Assembly (NCBI GenBank): GCA_019752635.1
Contig: JAIELX010000016.1
Span: forward strand, 1 to 64,000
DNA: 64,000 nt
Reading direction: 5' to 3'
Source: Candidatus Obscuribacterales bacterium
Lineage (GTDB): Bacteria > Cyanobacteriota > Vampirovibrionia > Obscuribacterales > Obscuribacteraceae
The notes under the pieces are model-generated. The model saw only the letters and a program-made list of their open reading frames with translations, made no database searches and had not been told where the DNA came from. Position numbers and translations under genes: made by a program. Numbering within the stretch: the first letter of the stretch is position 1; every line of letters starts with the position of its first letter. Positions 1-8,865 of the stretch are shown piece by piece.

Positions 1-701
1 GCCACGCGCTCATGTATCACCTCTTGCAGCATGCAAACTCGCTGCACAAGGTCACGATCATTCCGCGTGGATTCGCATTAGGACTGACTATGTCAGTTCC
101 GGAAGATGACATGCTGAGCACGACTAAATCTCAGATCATCGATCACATAGCTGCCGGATTGGGCGGACGCGTGGCCGAAGAAGTCGTGTACAACGAAGTA
201 ACCACCGGCGCACAGAACGACCTGGAGAAGGTCACCGGACTGGCGCGCAGAATGGTTACGGAGTTCGGCATGAGCGACAGGCTTGGTCCGATGACATTCG
301 GCAAACGCAACGAACACATCTTCCTTGGACGAGACTTCGGACACGAGCGAGATTATGGCGAGAAAGTTGCCGAAATCATCGACGAAGAAGTCAAAATCAT
401 CATCACAGATCAGTACGCACGAGTTCGCGAATTGCTCAAGAAATACCGCGTTCACATGGACGCCGTAGTGAAAGTTCTGCTCGAAAAAGAAACCATCGAC
501 GGGCAAGAGTTCGCAACCATCATCAATAACGTAAACCGTGAACTGGGCTGGCCGGAAGACCCACCGACAAAGGGCAACAAGGACGACGGCAGCGCCCCTC
601 CGGGAGCAGTCATAGTCGACACGGGCACCATATCCGGTGCAGGCGAAGAAGACGCAGAAAAGGTAGATGTTCCTCCGCAGCTGCGTCCGAAGTTCTCGTA
701 A
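1..701 (+). CDS. ftsH: ATP-dependent zinc metalloprotease FtsH, C-terminal part
   Basis: This is the 3' end of a gene that starts before the window. The reading frame is open from base 3 and begins with HAL, the tail of the HEAGHAL zinc-site helix, so the window cuts exactly through the HExxH motif. The remaining residues are the M41 peptidase domain. The segment GAQNDLEKVT carries the Asp that acts as third zinc ligand in the family, and IIPRGFALG and AAGLGGRVAEE are typical FtsH sequences. FtsH is a membrane-anchored AAA+ protease that degrades misfolded membrane proteins and short-lived regulators; its membrane and AAA parts lie outside. The tail after GWPEDPPTK is acidic and low in complexity. 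A strong terminator follows about 20 bases after the stop. Confidence 0.96.
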   Translation, partial: HALMYHLLQHANSLHKVTIIPRGFALGLTMSVPEDDMLSTTKSQIIDHIAAGLGGRVAEEVVYNEVTTGAQNDLEKVTGLARRMVTEFGMSDRLGPMTFGKRNEHIFLGRDFGHERDYGEKVAEIIDEEVKIIITDQYARVRELLKKYRVHMDAVVKVLLEKETIDGQEFATIINNVNRELGWPEDPPTKGNKDDGSAPPGAVIVDTGTISGAGEEDAEKVDVPPQLRPKFS

Positions 702-721
702 CTCACTACCGTCAGATATTC

Positions 722-766
722 AGAACGCCGATCATAACAATGGTCGGCGTTCTTTCTTGTTTTTTG
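722..766 (+). terminator. Rho-independent terminator after ftsH
   Basis: The arms AGAACGCCGA and TCGGCGTTCT form a 10-bp perfect stem, which can be lengthened through a G-T pair, followed by a T-rich run. It sits directly after the ftsH stop codon and ends that transcript before the opposing bpt gene. Confidence 0.85.
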
Positions 767-836
767 AGCAAGCCCGAAAACCAAGGTTTCTCTTTTCTAA
801 TGATGAAGAAATGCGCAAGTCGATCACAAAAACTGA

Positions 837-1550
837 TCAAACGAGATAATCCACCCATTCATTTTCTGTGTTCAGAATCTGGTTCGGTTTAAAGGCCGCT
901 TTGTATTCCATCGAAATGCAACCGGAAACATAGTAGCCCAGATACACGTACGGCAGCCCCCGACGCTGCGCTTCAGCGATCAACGCTAAGCACATGTAGT
1001 TGCCCAATGAGCGGTCGCGATGCTCCGGTGCGTGATAGAAATAGATACCGGAAAAGCCGTCCGGCAATTCGTCTATGTACATAATTCCGATCAAGTCGTC
1101 CTTGAGATAGAAGGCCCACTCTTGTACTTCTGTAGGACTATCGACGAAATTGAATAGACTAAACGCGGCGTTCTGAGGCTCATGGACAGGCCACTGCCTT
1201 GTTTCCGTGCGATGCTCATGATGGCGCTGATAGAGCTGAACGCGCGATTCAGTGAACAGAGGCTCACCGATCACCATGCGGACACTGTCTTTATTCGACT
1301 TGATGACGCGCTTCTGGCTTCGATTCGGAGCGAAACGCTCGACTGGCACGCGAATGGGCTGACAGGCGCGGCACGACTCGCAAACCGGTCTAAACAGCAT
1401 GTAGCCAAAGCGACGCCAACCGCGATTGATAAATTGCAGATACTCTTCGCTGTTTAGCTCAGCGACTTCGACGTACTCCAACTGCCACATCTGGTCGGAC
1501 AGATACGGGCATTTACTCTTTGTCGAAACATACCTGTAAACCGCTTTCAC
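837..1550 (-). CDS. bpt: Aspartate/glutamate leucyltransferase (Bpt)
   Basis: Bpt transfers leucine from Leu-tRNA to proteins with N-terminal Asp or Glu, which marks them for ClpS/ClpAP-type degradation in the bacterial N-end rule. The family pattern is clear: an N-terminal CPYL motif, then FRPVCESCRACQPIRVPV with its paired cysteines, then SQKR. The C-terminal half is GNAT-like and includes LGNYMCLALIAEAQ and the ending GYYVSGCISMEYKAAFKPNQ. Length of about 237 residues is normal. The frame is open to a TTG at 1595, but a GTG at 1550 puts CPYL at the usual distance from the N-terminus and has a weak GGTGG upstream, so I prefer it. It converges on ftsH; both are proteolysis genes, but no operon link is implied. 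Confidence 0.9.
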   Translation of the reverse strand: MKAVYRYVSTKSKCPYLSDQMWQLEYVEVAELNSEEYLQFINRGWRRFGYMLFRPVCESCRACQPIRVPVERFAPNRSQKRVIKSNKDSVRMVIGEPLFTESRVQLYQRHHEHRTETRQWPVHEPQNAAFSLFNFVDSPTEVQEWAFYLKDDLIGIMYIDELPDGFSGIYFYHAPEHRDRSLGNYMCLALIAEAQRRGLPYVYLGYYVSGCISMEYKAAFKPNQILNTENEWVDYLV

Positions 1551-1613
1551 TACACACCACCGAACGAGAATCGACCTATTCGATCCTACCCGCAATCGAT
1601 GCGATTAGAGTCC

Positions 1614-2765
1614 TTACTGTTCGGTTTTCTTTTGCTCTTTTGACAGAGGTCCACCAACTTTGATCATGTCTTTAAAAGACGAGCCGAAGAAGTTCGGATT
1701 ATTCAGATTGCTGTTGGGCCCCATGCCGGGAACGCTGTCACCGATTTGTCCTACTCCCCTGAACAACTGTCCGTTTTGGAGCTGCTGAACGTGCAATCGA
1801 ATCTGTGCTTTCATTGTCGGATCGGTGTCAGTCATGATACCGGATTCGAAATCCGCTATCGCACCTTGAATGTCCCCCATCTTCTCCTTGCAAACCGCAA
1901 GCGAATAGAGCGAGTTCTTATCAGCCTTAATCGCCACCGCTTTGTCCAGGCAGTCTTTGGCCTTCTCAAACTCCTTTCGTTGAATGAGAATGTTGCCCTG
2001 ACCGGCCCATGCGGCTTGATGCCGCGGATCGTCTTCAGCGGCCTTCTTGTACTCGGACATCGCCTCATCATGCTTGTTCATGGTGAACAGGATGTCCGCC
2101 TTCGTTGTGCGCGCTTCAGCATTCTTGTTGCCTTTGTGTTTGATGGCCAAATCCAGATGCTGCAAAGCCTTTTCTTTCTCGCCCTTTTTAAAGTGAAGCA
2201 CGCCTTTCACCAGATGCGCGTCTGGTAGAGCTTGCCTGATCTGCAGAGCGTCTTCCATGTGCTTCATGGCCTTCTCGTGATCGCCCTGCTGAACACGGAT
2301 GATACCGAGAGTATTGTGAATCAAAGCGGGGTCCGCCTTGAGGCTTGCGGCCTTTTCCACCGATGCAACGGCTTCTTCAAGCAGCTTCTTCTGCTTTTCC
2401 GGATCGGCCTCAGAACTGGCTAAACTGCGCAGTAGATTACCCAAAATGAGATGGACGTCCTTGTGTCCTTCCTTGATTTTGAGAACCTCGTGGCATTCAT
2501 CCACTGCTTCTTGAATCTCGCCTTTCTGGACATAGATATTGACCAGATTGAGATGCGGTTCAAAAGCAGTAGGCTTCAATGTTGCCGCTGTGCGAAACGC
2601 CTTGATGGCCTGGTCGACGTTGCCATTGAAATAGAGCAGCTGCCCAAGCTGCATTTTCTTGTCGTAACTGGGCTTGGCTGCCGCAAAAGCCGGACCGCTG
2701 AGCGCCGCTACGACGAAGACACTGGACAACGCTATGGATAGGGGGATTCGAGATTGCATATTCAT
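1614..2765 (-). CDS. Secreted tetratricopeptide-repeat protein
   Basis: The 383-residue protein begins with a clear signal peptide (hydrophobic core LSIALSSVFVVAALSG, cleavage near AFAAA) and then consists almost wholly of TPR units. The repeats show the usual small/large alternation and a closing Pro, for example GQLLYFNGNVDQAIKAFR, ALQIRQALPDAHLVKG and QGNILIQRKEFEKAKDCL, from about residue 38 to 315. The last 65 residues are low in complexity with Asn and Gly (GPNSNLNNPNFFG). TPR arrays are protein-binding scaffolds, so this is probably a periplasmic or envelope adaptor; no partner is indicated. It lies just downstream of bpt on the same strand (18-base gap from the longest bpt frame). Specific function unknown. 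Confidence 0.85.
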   Translation of the reverse strand: MNMQSRIPLSIALSSVFVVAALSGPAFAAAKPSYDKKMQLGQLLYFNGNVDQAIKAFRTAATLKPTAFEPHLNLVNIYVQKGEIQEAVDECHEVLKIKEGHKDVHLILGNLLRSLASSEADPEKQKKLLEEAVASVEKAASLKADPALIHNTLGIIRVQQGDHEKAMKHMEDALQIRQALPDAHLVKGVLHFKKGEKEKALQHLDLAIKHKGNKNAEARTTKADILFTMNKHDEAMSEYKKAAEDDPRHQAAWAGQGNILIQRKEFEKAKDCLDKAVAIKADKNSLYSLAVCKEKMGDIQGAIADFESGIMTDTDPTMKAQIRLHVQQLQNGQLFRGVGQIGDSVPGMGPNSNLNNPNFFGSSFKDMIKVGGPLSKEQKKTEQ

Positions 2766-2955
2766 ACCAACAGAATAAACGAAAATAACAAATCAAGCCA
2801 CAGGTCATCCTACTGATATCAATTATTAGATCAAGGTTAGGCGCATGACATATACGACTATCACGGTCGACATGATAATCTTATAGCCAGAAAACGCTTC
2901 AGGAGCCAGTCTCCTCGGAGCCGACGCGTGAAGTATTCCTCCGGAGGGTCAGATC

Positions 2956-4449
2956 GTGGCTGTAGTCCAAGAAAAAAAATCACTTTGTGAAGAGTGGCTG
3001 AAGACCGAGAAGAAGCTACTCATCGATGGCAAGTGGGTGCCGGCGGAATCAGGAAAGTCGTTCGAAACTTTCAACCCTGCTACAGAAAAGCCGCTGTGCC
3101 GCGTAGCAGAAGGTAGTAAAGCCGACGTTGAGAAAGCAGTCGTTGCTGCACGCAGAGCATTTGAAGAAGGTCCATGGCGCAAGATGGCTGCAGCTGAGCG
3201 CGCGAGACTTCTATACAGACTGGCCGATGAAATCGAAAAGCGCGCCGACGAGTTTGCGCAACTAGAAACAATGGATAACGGCAAGCCTGTGCGTGAATCA
3301 CGTTGGGTTGACGTTGTTCAAACCGTTGAAACGTTCCGCTACTACGCCGGTTGGTGTACCAAGCTGGAAGGCGAAACCACCAGCGTCAACGGCAAATTCT
3401 TCACCTACACCCTGCGCGAGCCGGTTGGCGTAGTTGGACAAATCATTCCCTGGAATTTCCCGATGCTTATGGCAGCGTGGAAACTGGGTCCTGCCCTGGC
3501 TTGCGGTAACACGGTAGTGTTGAAGCCGGCTGAACAAACACCTTTGACGGCACTGCGCATCGGCGAACTGGCTTGCGAAGTCGGTTTCCCGCCGGGCGTC
3601 CTCAACATCATTACCGGATTCGGTCCGGATGCGGCAGGTTCTGCGATTTCCAACCACATGGACATCGACAAAGTAGCATTCACCGGAGAAGACAAAACCG
3701 GCCGCGAAATCGTAAAAGCTTCTGCTGGAAACTTGAAGCGCGTATCGCTTGAACTGGGCGGCAAAGCGCCGAACATCGTGTTTGCCGATGCCGATCTCGA
3801 CGCTGCTGTACGCGGCGCAATGCTCGGTATCTTCTTCAACCAGGGACAAGTCTGCTGCGCCGGTTCGCGTCTCTTCATCGAAGAGAAAGTACACGACGAG
3901 TTCATGAGCAAACTCACCAAACACGTTGGCACTATGCGCCAAGGTAATGGCTTGGACGAGCAAACCGTGATTGGACCGCAAGTGTCGAAGGACCAAATGG
4001 AGCGCATTCTCAACTACTGCGATATCGCTAAGAAAGAAGGAGCCAAGCTGGTTTGCGGCGGCGAATCGCCCAAGGCCGATCTGCCGAACGGCTACTTCGT
4101 GAAGCCGACAATCTTCGACGGCGTCACCAACGACATGCGTATCGCTCAAGAAGAAGTGTTCGGTCCCGTTCTTTCGGTCATAACCTTCAAAAACGAACAA
4201 GAAGTCGCAGAGCAAGCCAACAAGATTCTCTACGGATTGTCGGCTGGCATCTGGACTCAAGACATCAAGAAAGCGCACAAGCTGGTCAGCCACGTAAAAG
4301 CTGGCACGGTGTGGGTAAACTGCTACAACCAGTTCGACCCGCAAATGCCATTCGGCGGCTACAAGATGAGCGGCTACGGACGCGAACTGGGCAAGCACTC
4401 CATCGAGCTTTACACCAACGTAAAGAGCGTTTGGGTCAATTTGGACTGA
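2956..4449 (+). CDS. NAD(P)-dependent aldehyde dehydrogenase
   Basis: A full-length (497-residue) class 1/2-type aldehyde dehydrogenase, oxidising aldehydes to carboxylic acids. The catalytic glutamate lies in LELGGKAPNIVFADADLD (near residue 266) and the nucleophile in FFNQGQVCCAGSRLF (near residue 300). The cofactor segment IIPWNFPMLMAAWKLGPALA and the C-terminal QMPFGGYKMSGYGRELG are also present. Start is a GTG with the Shine-Dalgarno GGAGGG eight bases upstream. Substrate cannot be deduced; relatives are annotated as betaine-, acetaldehyde- or retinal-type enzymes. It is a single-gene unit closed by a strong terminator. A long antisense frame covers it but is a coding shadow. Confidence 0.95.
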   Translation: MAVVQEKKSLCEEWLKTEKKLLIDGKWVPAESGKSFETFNPATEKPLCRVAEGSKADVEKAVVAARRAFEEGPWRKMAAAERARLLYRLADEIEKRADEFAQLETMDNGKPVRESRWVDVVQTVETFRYYAGWCTKLEGETTSVNGKFFTYTLREPVGVVGQIIPWNFPMLMAAWKLGPALACGNTVVLKPAEQTPLTALRIGELACEVGFPPGVLNIITGFGPDAAGSAISNHMDIDKVAFTGEDKTGREIVKASAGNLKRVSLELGGKAPNIVFADADLDAAVRGAMLGIFFNQGQVCCAGSRLFIEEKVHDEFMSKLTKHVGTMRQGNGLDEQTVIGPQVSKDQMERILNYCDIAKKEGAKLVCGGESPKADLPNGYFVKPTIFDGVTNDMRIAQEEVFGPVLSVITFKNEQEVAEQANKILYGLSAGIWTQDIKKAHKLVSHVKAGTVWVNCYNQFDPQMPFGGYKMSGYGRELGKHSIELYTNVKSVWVNLD

Positions 4450-4473
4450 AGGACTAGGCGTGTACTGCGCCAC

Positions 4474-4517
4474 TAAAAAAAAAACGCCCCGTCGCTAACG
4501 CGACGGGGCGTTTTTTT
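4474..4517. terminator. Bidirectional Rho-independent terminator
   Basis: The arms ACGCCCCGTCGC and GCGACGGGGCGT form a 12-bp perfect GC-rich stem with a 4-base loop. An A-run precedes it and a T-run follows, so it can work on both strands. It ends the aldehyde dehydrogenase transcript. Confidence 0.93.
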
Positions 4518-4789
4518 ATCTTCGCTGATCACGGCCCTCGTGTCCTGCAGTTGCGCTCTTCGCGAACTCGCCACACACCAGAACCCGAATAGTGCTACCA
4601 TACGCCGCACCGACCCATAGGCGCTATGCATAACGGTTTTGGGGAATTTTATAGAACTTTTCGGGGTTCTTCATATCATTTACACGAAGTTTCGGCCGAC
4701 AATCCGCCCCTGCTCCGTTGCCGGGATCGGTTATACCTTAGCCATGTCACGGGTATGATCTCATAAGTTGACCGGGGGCAGGAGCGGCG

Positions 4790-5986
4790 ATGACAGGAAA
4801 GGCTAAGCGACAGGGACCGACCGCAGATCCCTTCGCCGTAATCGTGATAACGATGTCGACAATATTGACGCCCTTTGTTGAAGTTCCGGCTCAAGCCGCC
4901 GATTCGTTTTCAGACGGAGTAACCCTGTTCAACCAGAAGAAGTACTCAGAAGCGCAAAAGCAATTCGATACTTCACTGACCAGCGGGCGTACAGCGCGCA
5001 AGTTGTACTACGCTGCCTTAGCACGCCTATATCAAGGCGATCATTTCAACGGAAAGAGGTTGATGCGCGAAATCGTGACGACCTTTCCACAATCAGCCGA
5101 AGCCACCCATGCAACGTCATACCTTTCAGCGGGCACCTCCGGCAGTACCACGGCTTCCTCAGCTCGAACGGGCAGCCAGACGACAGGCAGTGCAAGTGAT
5201 GATAATCCGAACTTACCGGATCAAGTAATCATTCCATTTAGCAAAGGACTCGGCGGTCACCTCTATGTCACCGGAACGGTGAACGGTCGCAGCATGCAAA
5301 TGCTATTTGATACTGGAGCAGAGTCCTGCGCATTTGGGCAGAATCATCTTGACGCTGCGGGCATCACCGAGAAAGGCGAGTTCGCAGGCTATGCGCAGGG
5401 CGTTGGTGGACACGTCAAAGTATCGCAAATGACGGCAGAGATTCAGGTATCCAATCTCAAACGCAAAATTCCAATTATTGTTCAACAGAAACTCTCCGCT
5501 CCACCCTTGCTTGGCGAGACCTTCTACGAGGGCTACGCATACGACATAGACAATTCCGCTGCTATCATTCGTTTTACGAAAAAGGGAACACGCAATGCCG
5601 GTAGTGTCGGATTCGATACCATTGATGTGCCCTACACGTTAGCAGGTCGCAACATGATGGTCACCATTGAGGTAGACGGGCGTCCCATTGCCGCGTGTTT
5701 CGACACAGGCGCAGCGGGCGTTGTTTTTGGCTCGGTCGACGCTGCACGATGCGGGCTGCAGATACCGGAAGACGCTCGATTGGTTCAATCCGGCGGCATT
5801 GGAGGCACGGTGCCATCAGCAGCATTCAATGTGCGCACAATTCGAATGGGATCAATTCAGAAGTCAAATTTCCCTGTCCGAGTCTTAATGGGCTCGCTTC
5901 CCTATCCCCTGGTGGGACAGACATTCTTCGGCGATCGCAAATTTGTGATTGACCAGGAGAAGCGAGTGATTCGTTTTGCAAGATAG
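4790..5986 (+). CDS. Secreted protein with two retropepsin-like aspartic protease domains
   Basis: An N-terminal hydrophobic segment (residues about 15-36, ending VPAQAA) suggests export. Residues 38-112 form a TPR-like helical stretch, followed by a Ser/Thr/Gly linker. Then come two retropepsin-like domains in tandem, each with a catalytic motif: MLFDTGAESCAFG (Asp near 174) and ACFDTGAAGVVFG (Asp near 305). Each ends with a typical LLGETF or LVGQTFFGDRKF block. Retropepsins normally need two chains to build one site; a tandem pair could form a complete site in one chain (inference). Start ATG has GGAG six bases upstream. A degraded copy of the C-terminal domain lies 1.4 kb downstream at 7373. 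Substrate unknown. Confidence 0.85.
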   Translation: MTGKAKRQGPTADPFAVIVITMSTILTPFVEVPAQAADSFSDGVTLFNQKKYSEAQKQFDTSLTSGRTARKLYYAALARLYQGDHFNGKRLMREIVTTFPQSAEATHATSYLSAGTSGSTTASSARTGSQTTGSASDDNPNLPDQVIIPFSKGLGGHLYVTGTVNGRSMQMLFDTGAESCAFGQNHLDAAGITEKGEFAGYAQGVGGHVKVSQMTAEIQVSNLKRKIPIIVQQKLSAPPLLGETFYEGYAYDIDNSAAIIRFTKKGTRNAGSVGFDTIDVPYTLAGRNMMVTIEVDGRPIAACFDTGAAGVVFGSVDAARCGLQIPEDARLVQSGGIGGTVPSAAFNVRTIRMGSIQKSNFPVRVLMGSLPYPLVGQTFFGDRKFVIDQEKRVIRFAR

Positions 5987-6131
5987 CGGCCAAGATGGTC
6001 TGAGTGTTCAGTGCTAGAGTCGTCGCGGCTTGTGTTACACCAAGTCCAGTCGCTTGTCACAAAATTTGGACAAACGCTCAACTATTCTTGTTTCATCGAA
6101 GCGCGGCCACTGCCATAAATAGAAATTTGAC

Positions 6132-7340
6132 ATGACACCAAGAACACTGATCAGCACCTTCACTCTGGCATTGTTTGTCAGTTTTGCCGCTAGCGCGTGC
6201 TCACCGTCGGCAGACGAAAGACGCTCAGCGGTAGAGAGGGAAAAAAACAAATACGCAAGAATATCTGCGCAAAGAAGGCCCGGTTCGGCTTGTTCGGAAA
6301 ACGACGCAGCCAGCGTCAAAAGATATCGTCCTTTCAAAGACGGAAACCACTGGACCTACGCCCCCCGGGTCGAAGGATGCGTCAACCTCATTGACCCGAA
6401 TGTGACTCCAAGAACTTGGAAGGGAAACCAGTTGGAGCTTCTAGACGGTAAACTCTGTGGTTTTGTTAAGTTCGATGGCCCCGGCTACCTGCGAGCAAGA
6501 ATCTATGACGACTACTTCGGAGATATTCTTTGCGGCTGGAATGATGAGATCCTGCGGTTAGAACCATCTTCTCGCCCGGTCTTCGTTCGTGTGGGGTTAG
6601 CGGGGGATTTTACCGACACGTTCAGGGTGACGCCTGAATACCCGGTTAGCGAGGTTGCCTGGTTCCCCGACGGACTTCGACAAGGAACAATCATCTATTC
6701 TTCAGCACATAGCCCAAAATGCGTCCTCGGCCCGCTAGCCTACTACAGACGCGCCCAATTAGGGCATGGCAATACAATTTACGCGCGAACGATGATCGAA
6801 GATGGTATCAAGAATTCGGACTTGAAGTTTTCCGACCAGGTCGCAGCCGATGCATTCAAAATGTTCGTCGGCGTCGACAGGCTTGAGTCTATGAGTTTCA
6901 TTCTTGGAAGACGCATTGGTAGCAGCGAATATGTCAGTTTATACGACAAGTTCTTGAAACTTTTGAACGCCTCGAAGCTCGAACCACAAACCGATTCAAG
7001 AGCGGAGCGCCGCTTGGCTAGCCTGGAAACGTTTTCGGAGCTCTACAAAGAATTAGGTGACTATGTACGCGATGAAATGCCTGGAAGAAAAACGATTGTG
7101 GTCACAAAGAATCCGGGTTCATTTTGGAGTGAGGTCTCGAAAAAGTTGCGATCCCGACCATCGCCGAAAGCAGCCAGGTTGGCCAATCTCATAGATAAGG
7201 CGCTAGCAAAGGATGACGACGGTTCATCGAAGAGAAGCTTTGTTGATGACTGGTTCGAAATGGGAGCTAGAACAGTTCTATCAAGCCCCCGCCCAGCGAA
7301 GAACGATTCAGTGATGCACAAGCTCAACAACCATCGCTAG
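6132..7340 (+). CDS. Putative lipoprotein of unknown function
   Basis: A 402-residue protein with a signal peptide ending in ASAC near residue 23, a plausible lipobox, so it is probably a lipid-anchored envelope protein. The central part (residues 60-210) is rich in aromatic residues and glycine (for example GNHWTYAPRVEGC and CGFVKFDGPGYL) and holds several cysteines. The C-terminal 180 residues are predicted mainly helical and charged. I recognise no family. It sits between an intact aspartic protease gene and a fragment of a second copy of that gene, which suggests a region that has been duplicated and rearranged. Confidence 0.7.
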   Translation: MTPRTLISTFTLALFVSFAASACSPSADERRSAVEREKNKYARISAQRRPGSACSENDAASVKRYRPFKDGNHWTYAPRVEGCVNLIDPNVTPRTWKGNQLELLDGKLCGFVKFDGPGYLRARIYDDYFGDILCGWNDEILRLEPSSRPVFVRVGLAGDFTDTFRVTPEYPVSEVAWFPDGLRQGTIIYSSAHSPKCVLGPLAYYRRAQLGHGNTIYARTMIEDGIKNSDLKFSDQVAADAFKMFVGVDRLESMSFILGRRIGSSEYVSLYDKFLKLLNASKLEPQTDSRAERRLASLETFSELYKELGDYVRDEMPGRKTIVVTKNPGSFWSEVSKKLRSRPSPKAARLANLIDKALAKDDDGSSKRSFVDDWFEMGARTVLSSPRPAKNDSVMHKLNNHR

Positions 7341-7372
7341 CTGCCACTCTGCAGTGCGGCAACATCAATTTT

Positions 7373-7546
7373 GCCGCGGGTGTCGTTTTTGGATCGACAG
7401 ACGCGGCACGGTGCGGGCTAAAGTCAAATTTTCCTGTCCGAGTCTTAATGGGCTCGCTTCCCTATCCCCTGGCGGGACAGATATTCTTCGGCGATCGCAA
7501 ATTCGTAATCGACCAGGAAAAGCGCGTCATCCGCTTCGCCCGCTAA
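7373..7546 (+). pseudogene. Remnant of a second retropepsin-like protein (C-terminal end)
   Basis: An open stretch of 57 codons plus stop matches the C-terminus of the 4790-5986 protein: AGVVFGSTDAARCGL joined directly to KSNFPVRVLMGSLPYPL and FGDRKFVIDQEKRVIRFAR. Relative to the intact copy, 34 codons (102 bases) between RCGL and KSNF are missing, and everything before AAGVV, including the catalytic DTG, is gone. No start codon fits. The first about 80 bases of the shared tail are nearly identical between copies, while the last 45 bases differ only at silent positions. This fits an old paralogue that was later partly converted and then truncated. Confidence 0.85.
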
Positions 7547-7564
7547 GCGCACGGAGCAGTATGT

Positions 7565-8590
7565 TTAAACACGGTTGTTACCGCGCAACCGACCGTATGT
7601 TGCAACGCCTTTGTTGCGCATTTGCTTGCCTGGCTTTGGCGGCAGGCGCCCGAGCATATCGCGATCGTCTTCGTGCTTCTCATATTTTTGTCGCCCATAA
7701 TCTGAGAAAACGGCGACGTCGAATTGTGAATACGGCACAAACGGACGGCTCGCCATGCGCTCGTGAACGATTTGATCCGTTGTCTTGAATGCCTGCTTGA
7801 GCAACTTATTGTCGTTGGTTTGCAGAGCCTGAATCGCCATATTTGGATTCTTCACCGTGTCTGATTGATACAAGCGATTCTTTGCTTCGAACTTCTGGTC
7901 GAAGCCCTGCATGTTACTGCGCGTAACCATTTCAGGTGGATGCGCATGTTGATGAGCCAGTTGCGCGCGTTGAAACACTTGCTTCTTTTGCGCAACCGAC
8001 AGTGACGGATCTTTCCAAAGTTGATGCATCTGTAGCCCGAAGTCCATCTCGCGAGCGAGGTCCGACGGAGCCCAGAACCCGGGCAGACAATGAAGCACGG
8101 TGCCATCAGGCGCCATCATAAACAACTGTAGATTGTGGGGACCGGCGCCATTGGTGGTACGGATGGCCTTGCCCGACGGCTCATGCCTTCCGGAGACACC
8201 GCAATAAGGTTCATTTGCGATATCTTTCGTTCCGCAGATAAACTGCGATTGAAGCTTCCCGAGAATAAGTTCGTTAGAAAGGGACACGTCCCTAAGGCTA
8301 TGCCCGGCGCTTCAAGTGGCGCCGTTCATAGGTCCGAGCATGTGAACCCAGAAGATCGGCTTATCTTCTCGTTGGGCCTTCTTTTGTGCGAAATCGAGCG
8401 AAGTGTACCAGGGCACCTCGCTCAACAGTCGATTCAGATTTTGAAGCCCCTGCTCGCCCGAGACCATTCGGCTACCGCGCGCGGCTCTAGCTCCCCTGGC
8501 TGCATCGGCAGGCAATAGAGTGACAAGCGTCACCGCTGACAAAGCCACAAGTGCTGCTACCGCACACTTCGTGCCAATCGATTTTCCCAT
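7565..8590 (-). CDS. Secreted thioredoxin-like protein with an in-frame UGA (candidate selenoprotein)
   Basis: Two open segments in the same frame are separated only by one TGA at 8314-8312. Read through, they give one 341-residue protein. It starts at an ATG at 8590 after a GGGGTAGG Shine-Dalgarno and has a signal peptide (AVAALVALSAVTLVTLL). A thioredoxin-like core follows: DKPIFWVHMLGPMNGAT, then the UGA, then SAGHSLRDVSLSN, and later LFMMAPDGTVLHCLPGFW, which looks like the thioredoxin strand/cis-Pro region. The UGA falls where these folds carry the redox cysteine (T-U-S-A-G). A short GC-rich hairpin starts 18 bases downstream. The C-terminal 150 residues are helical and charged. Alternatives are a nonsense mutation or a sequence error. 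Other genes here end with TGA, so the code is standard. Confidence 0.7.
8280..8293 (-). promoter_or_regulatory. SECIS-like hairpin after the in-frame UGA
   Basis: On the minus strand the sequence after the TGA can fold AGGGA-CGTG-TCCCT, or six pairs closing on GT. The apical loop starts about 24 bases after the UGA and has a G in its first two positions. Published rules for bacterial SECIS elements ask for a loop 16-37 bases downstream with an early G. The stem is short and I cannot compute its stability, so this is only suggestive. Confidence 0.4.
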
Positions 8591-8865
8591 TGACCTACCC
8601 CGCTCAAAAATTTCCGGTCCATACTCTAGTACGATCAAACCACCGAAAAAGTTCAAACGCCAACATTAAATCGTTGCGACTCGAGTTTGCATGCTGAAGA
8701 GTGTGTTTTAGTGCAGTCCCGACAATGAGTTTCGGTAAGCCAATATGCATCTTAGTACGTTTTCGCCAGCCGGAAACTGAGCAAAGATAGATTCCGCAGG
8801 ACCGTTGCATCATGACAATTGACGGGCAAGAGATTACAGGTGTGCATTGAAGGCGGGAGAACACG

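Noticed and set aside
3298..4473. 391-codon minus-strand frame opposite the aldehyde dehydrogenase gene
   Set aside because: It is fully antisense to a strongly supported gene, has no family signature and no ribosome site, and crosses the terminator; it is a coding shadow.
7354..7788. 144-codon plus-strand frame after the lipoprotein gene
   Set aside because: It reads the protease remnant out of frame and then runs antisense to the thioredoxin-like gene; the meaningful frame is 7373-7546.
7565..8314. A change of genetic code (UGA as Trp or Gly) to explain the in-frame UGA
   Set aside because: Many well-supported genes in the window, such as the aldehyde dehydrogenase, metH and the histidine kinase, end with TGA, so UGA is a normal stop here.
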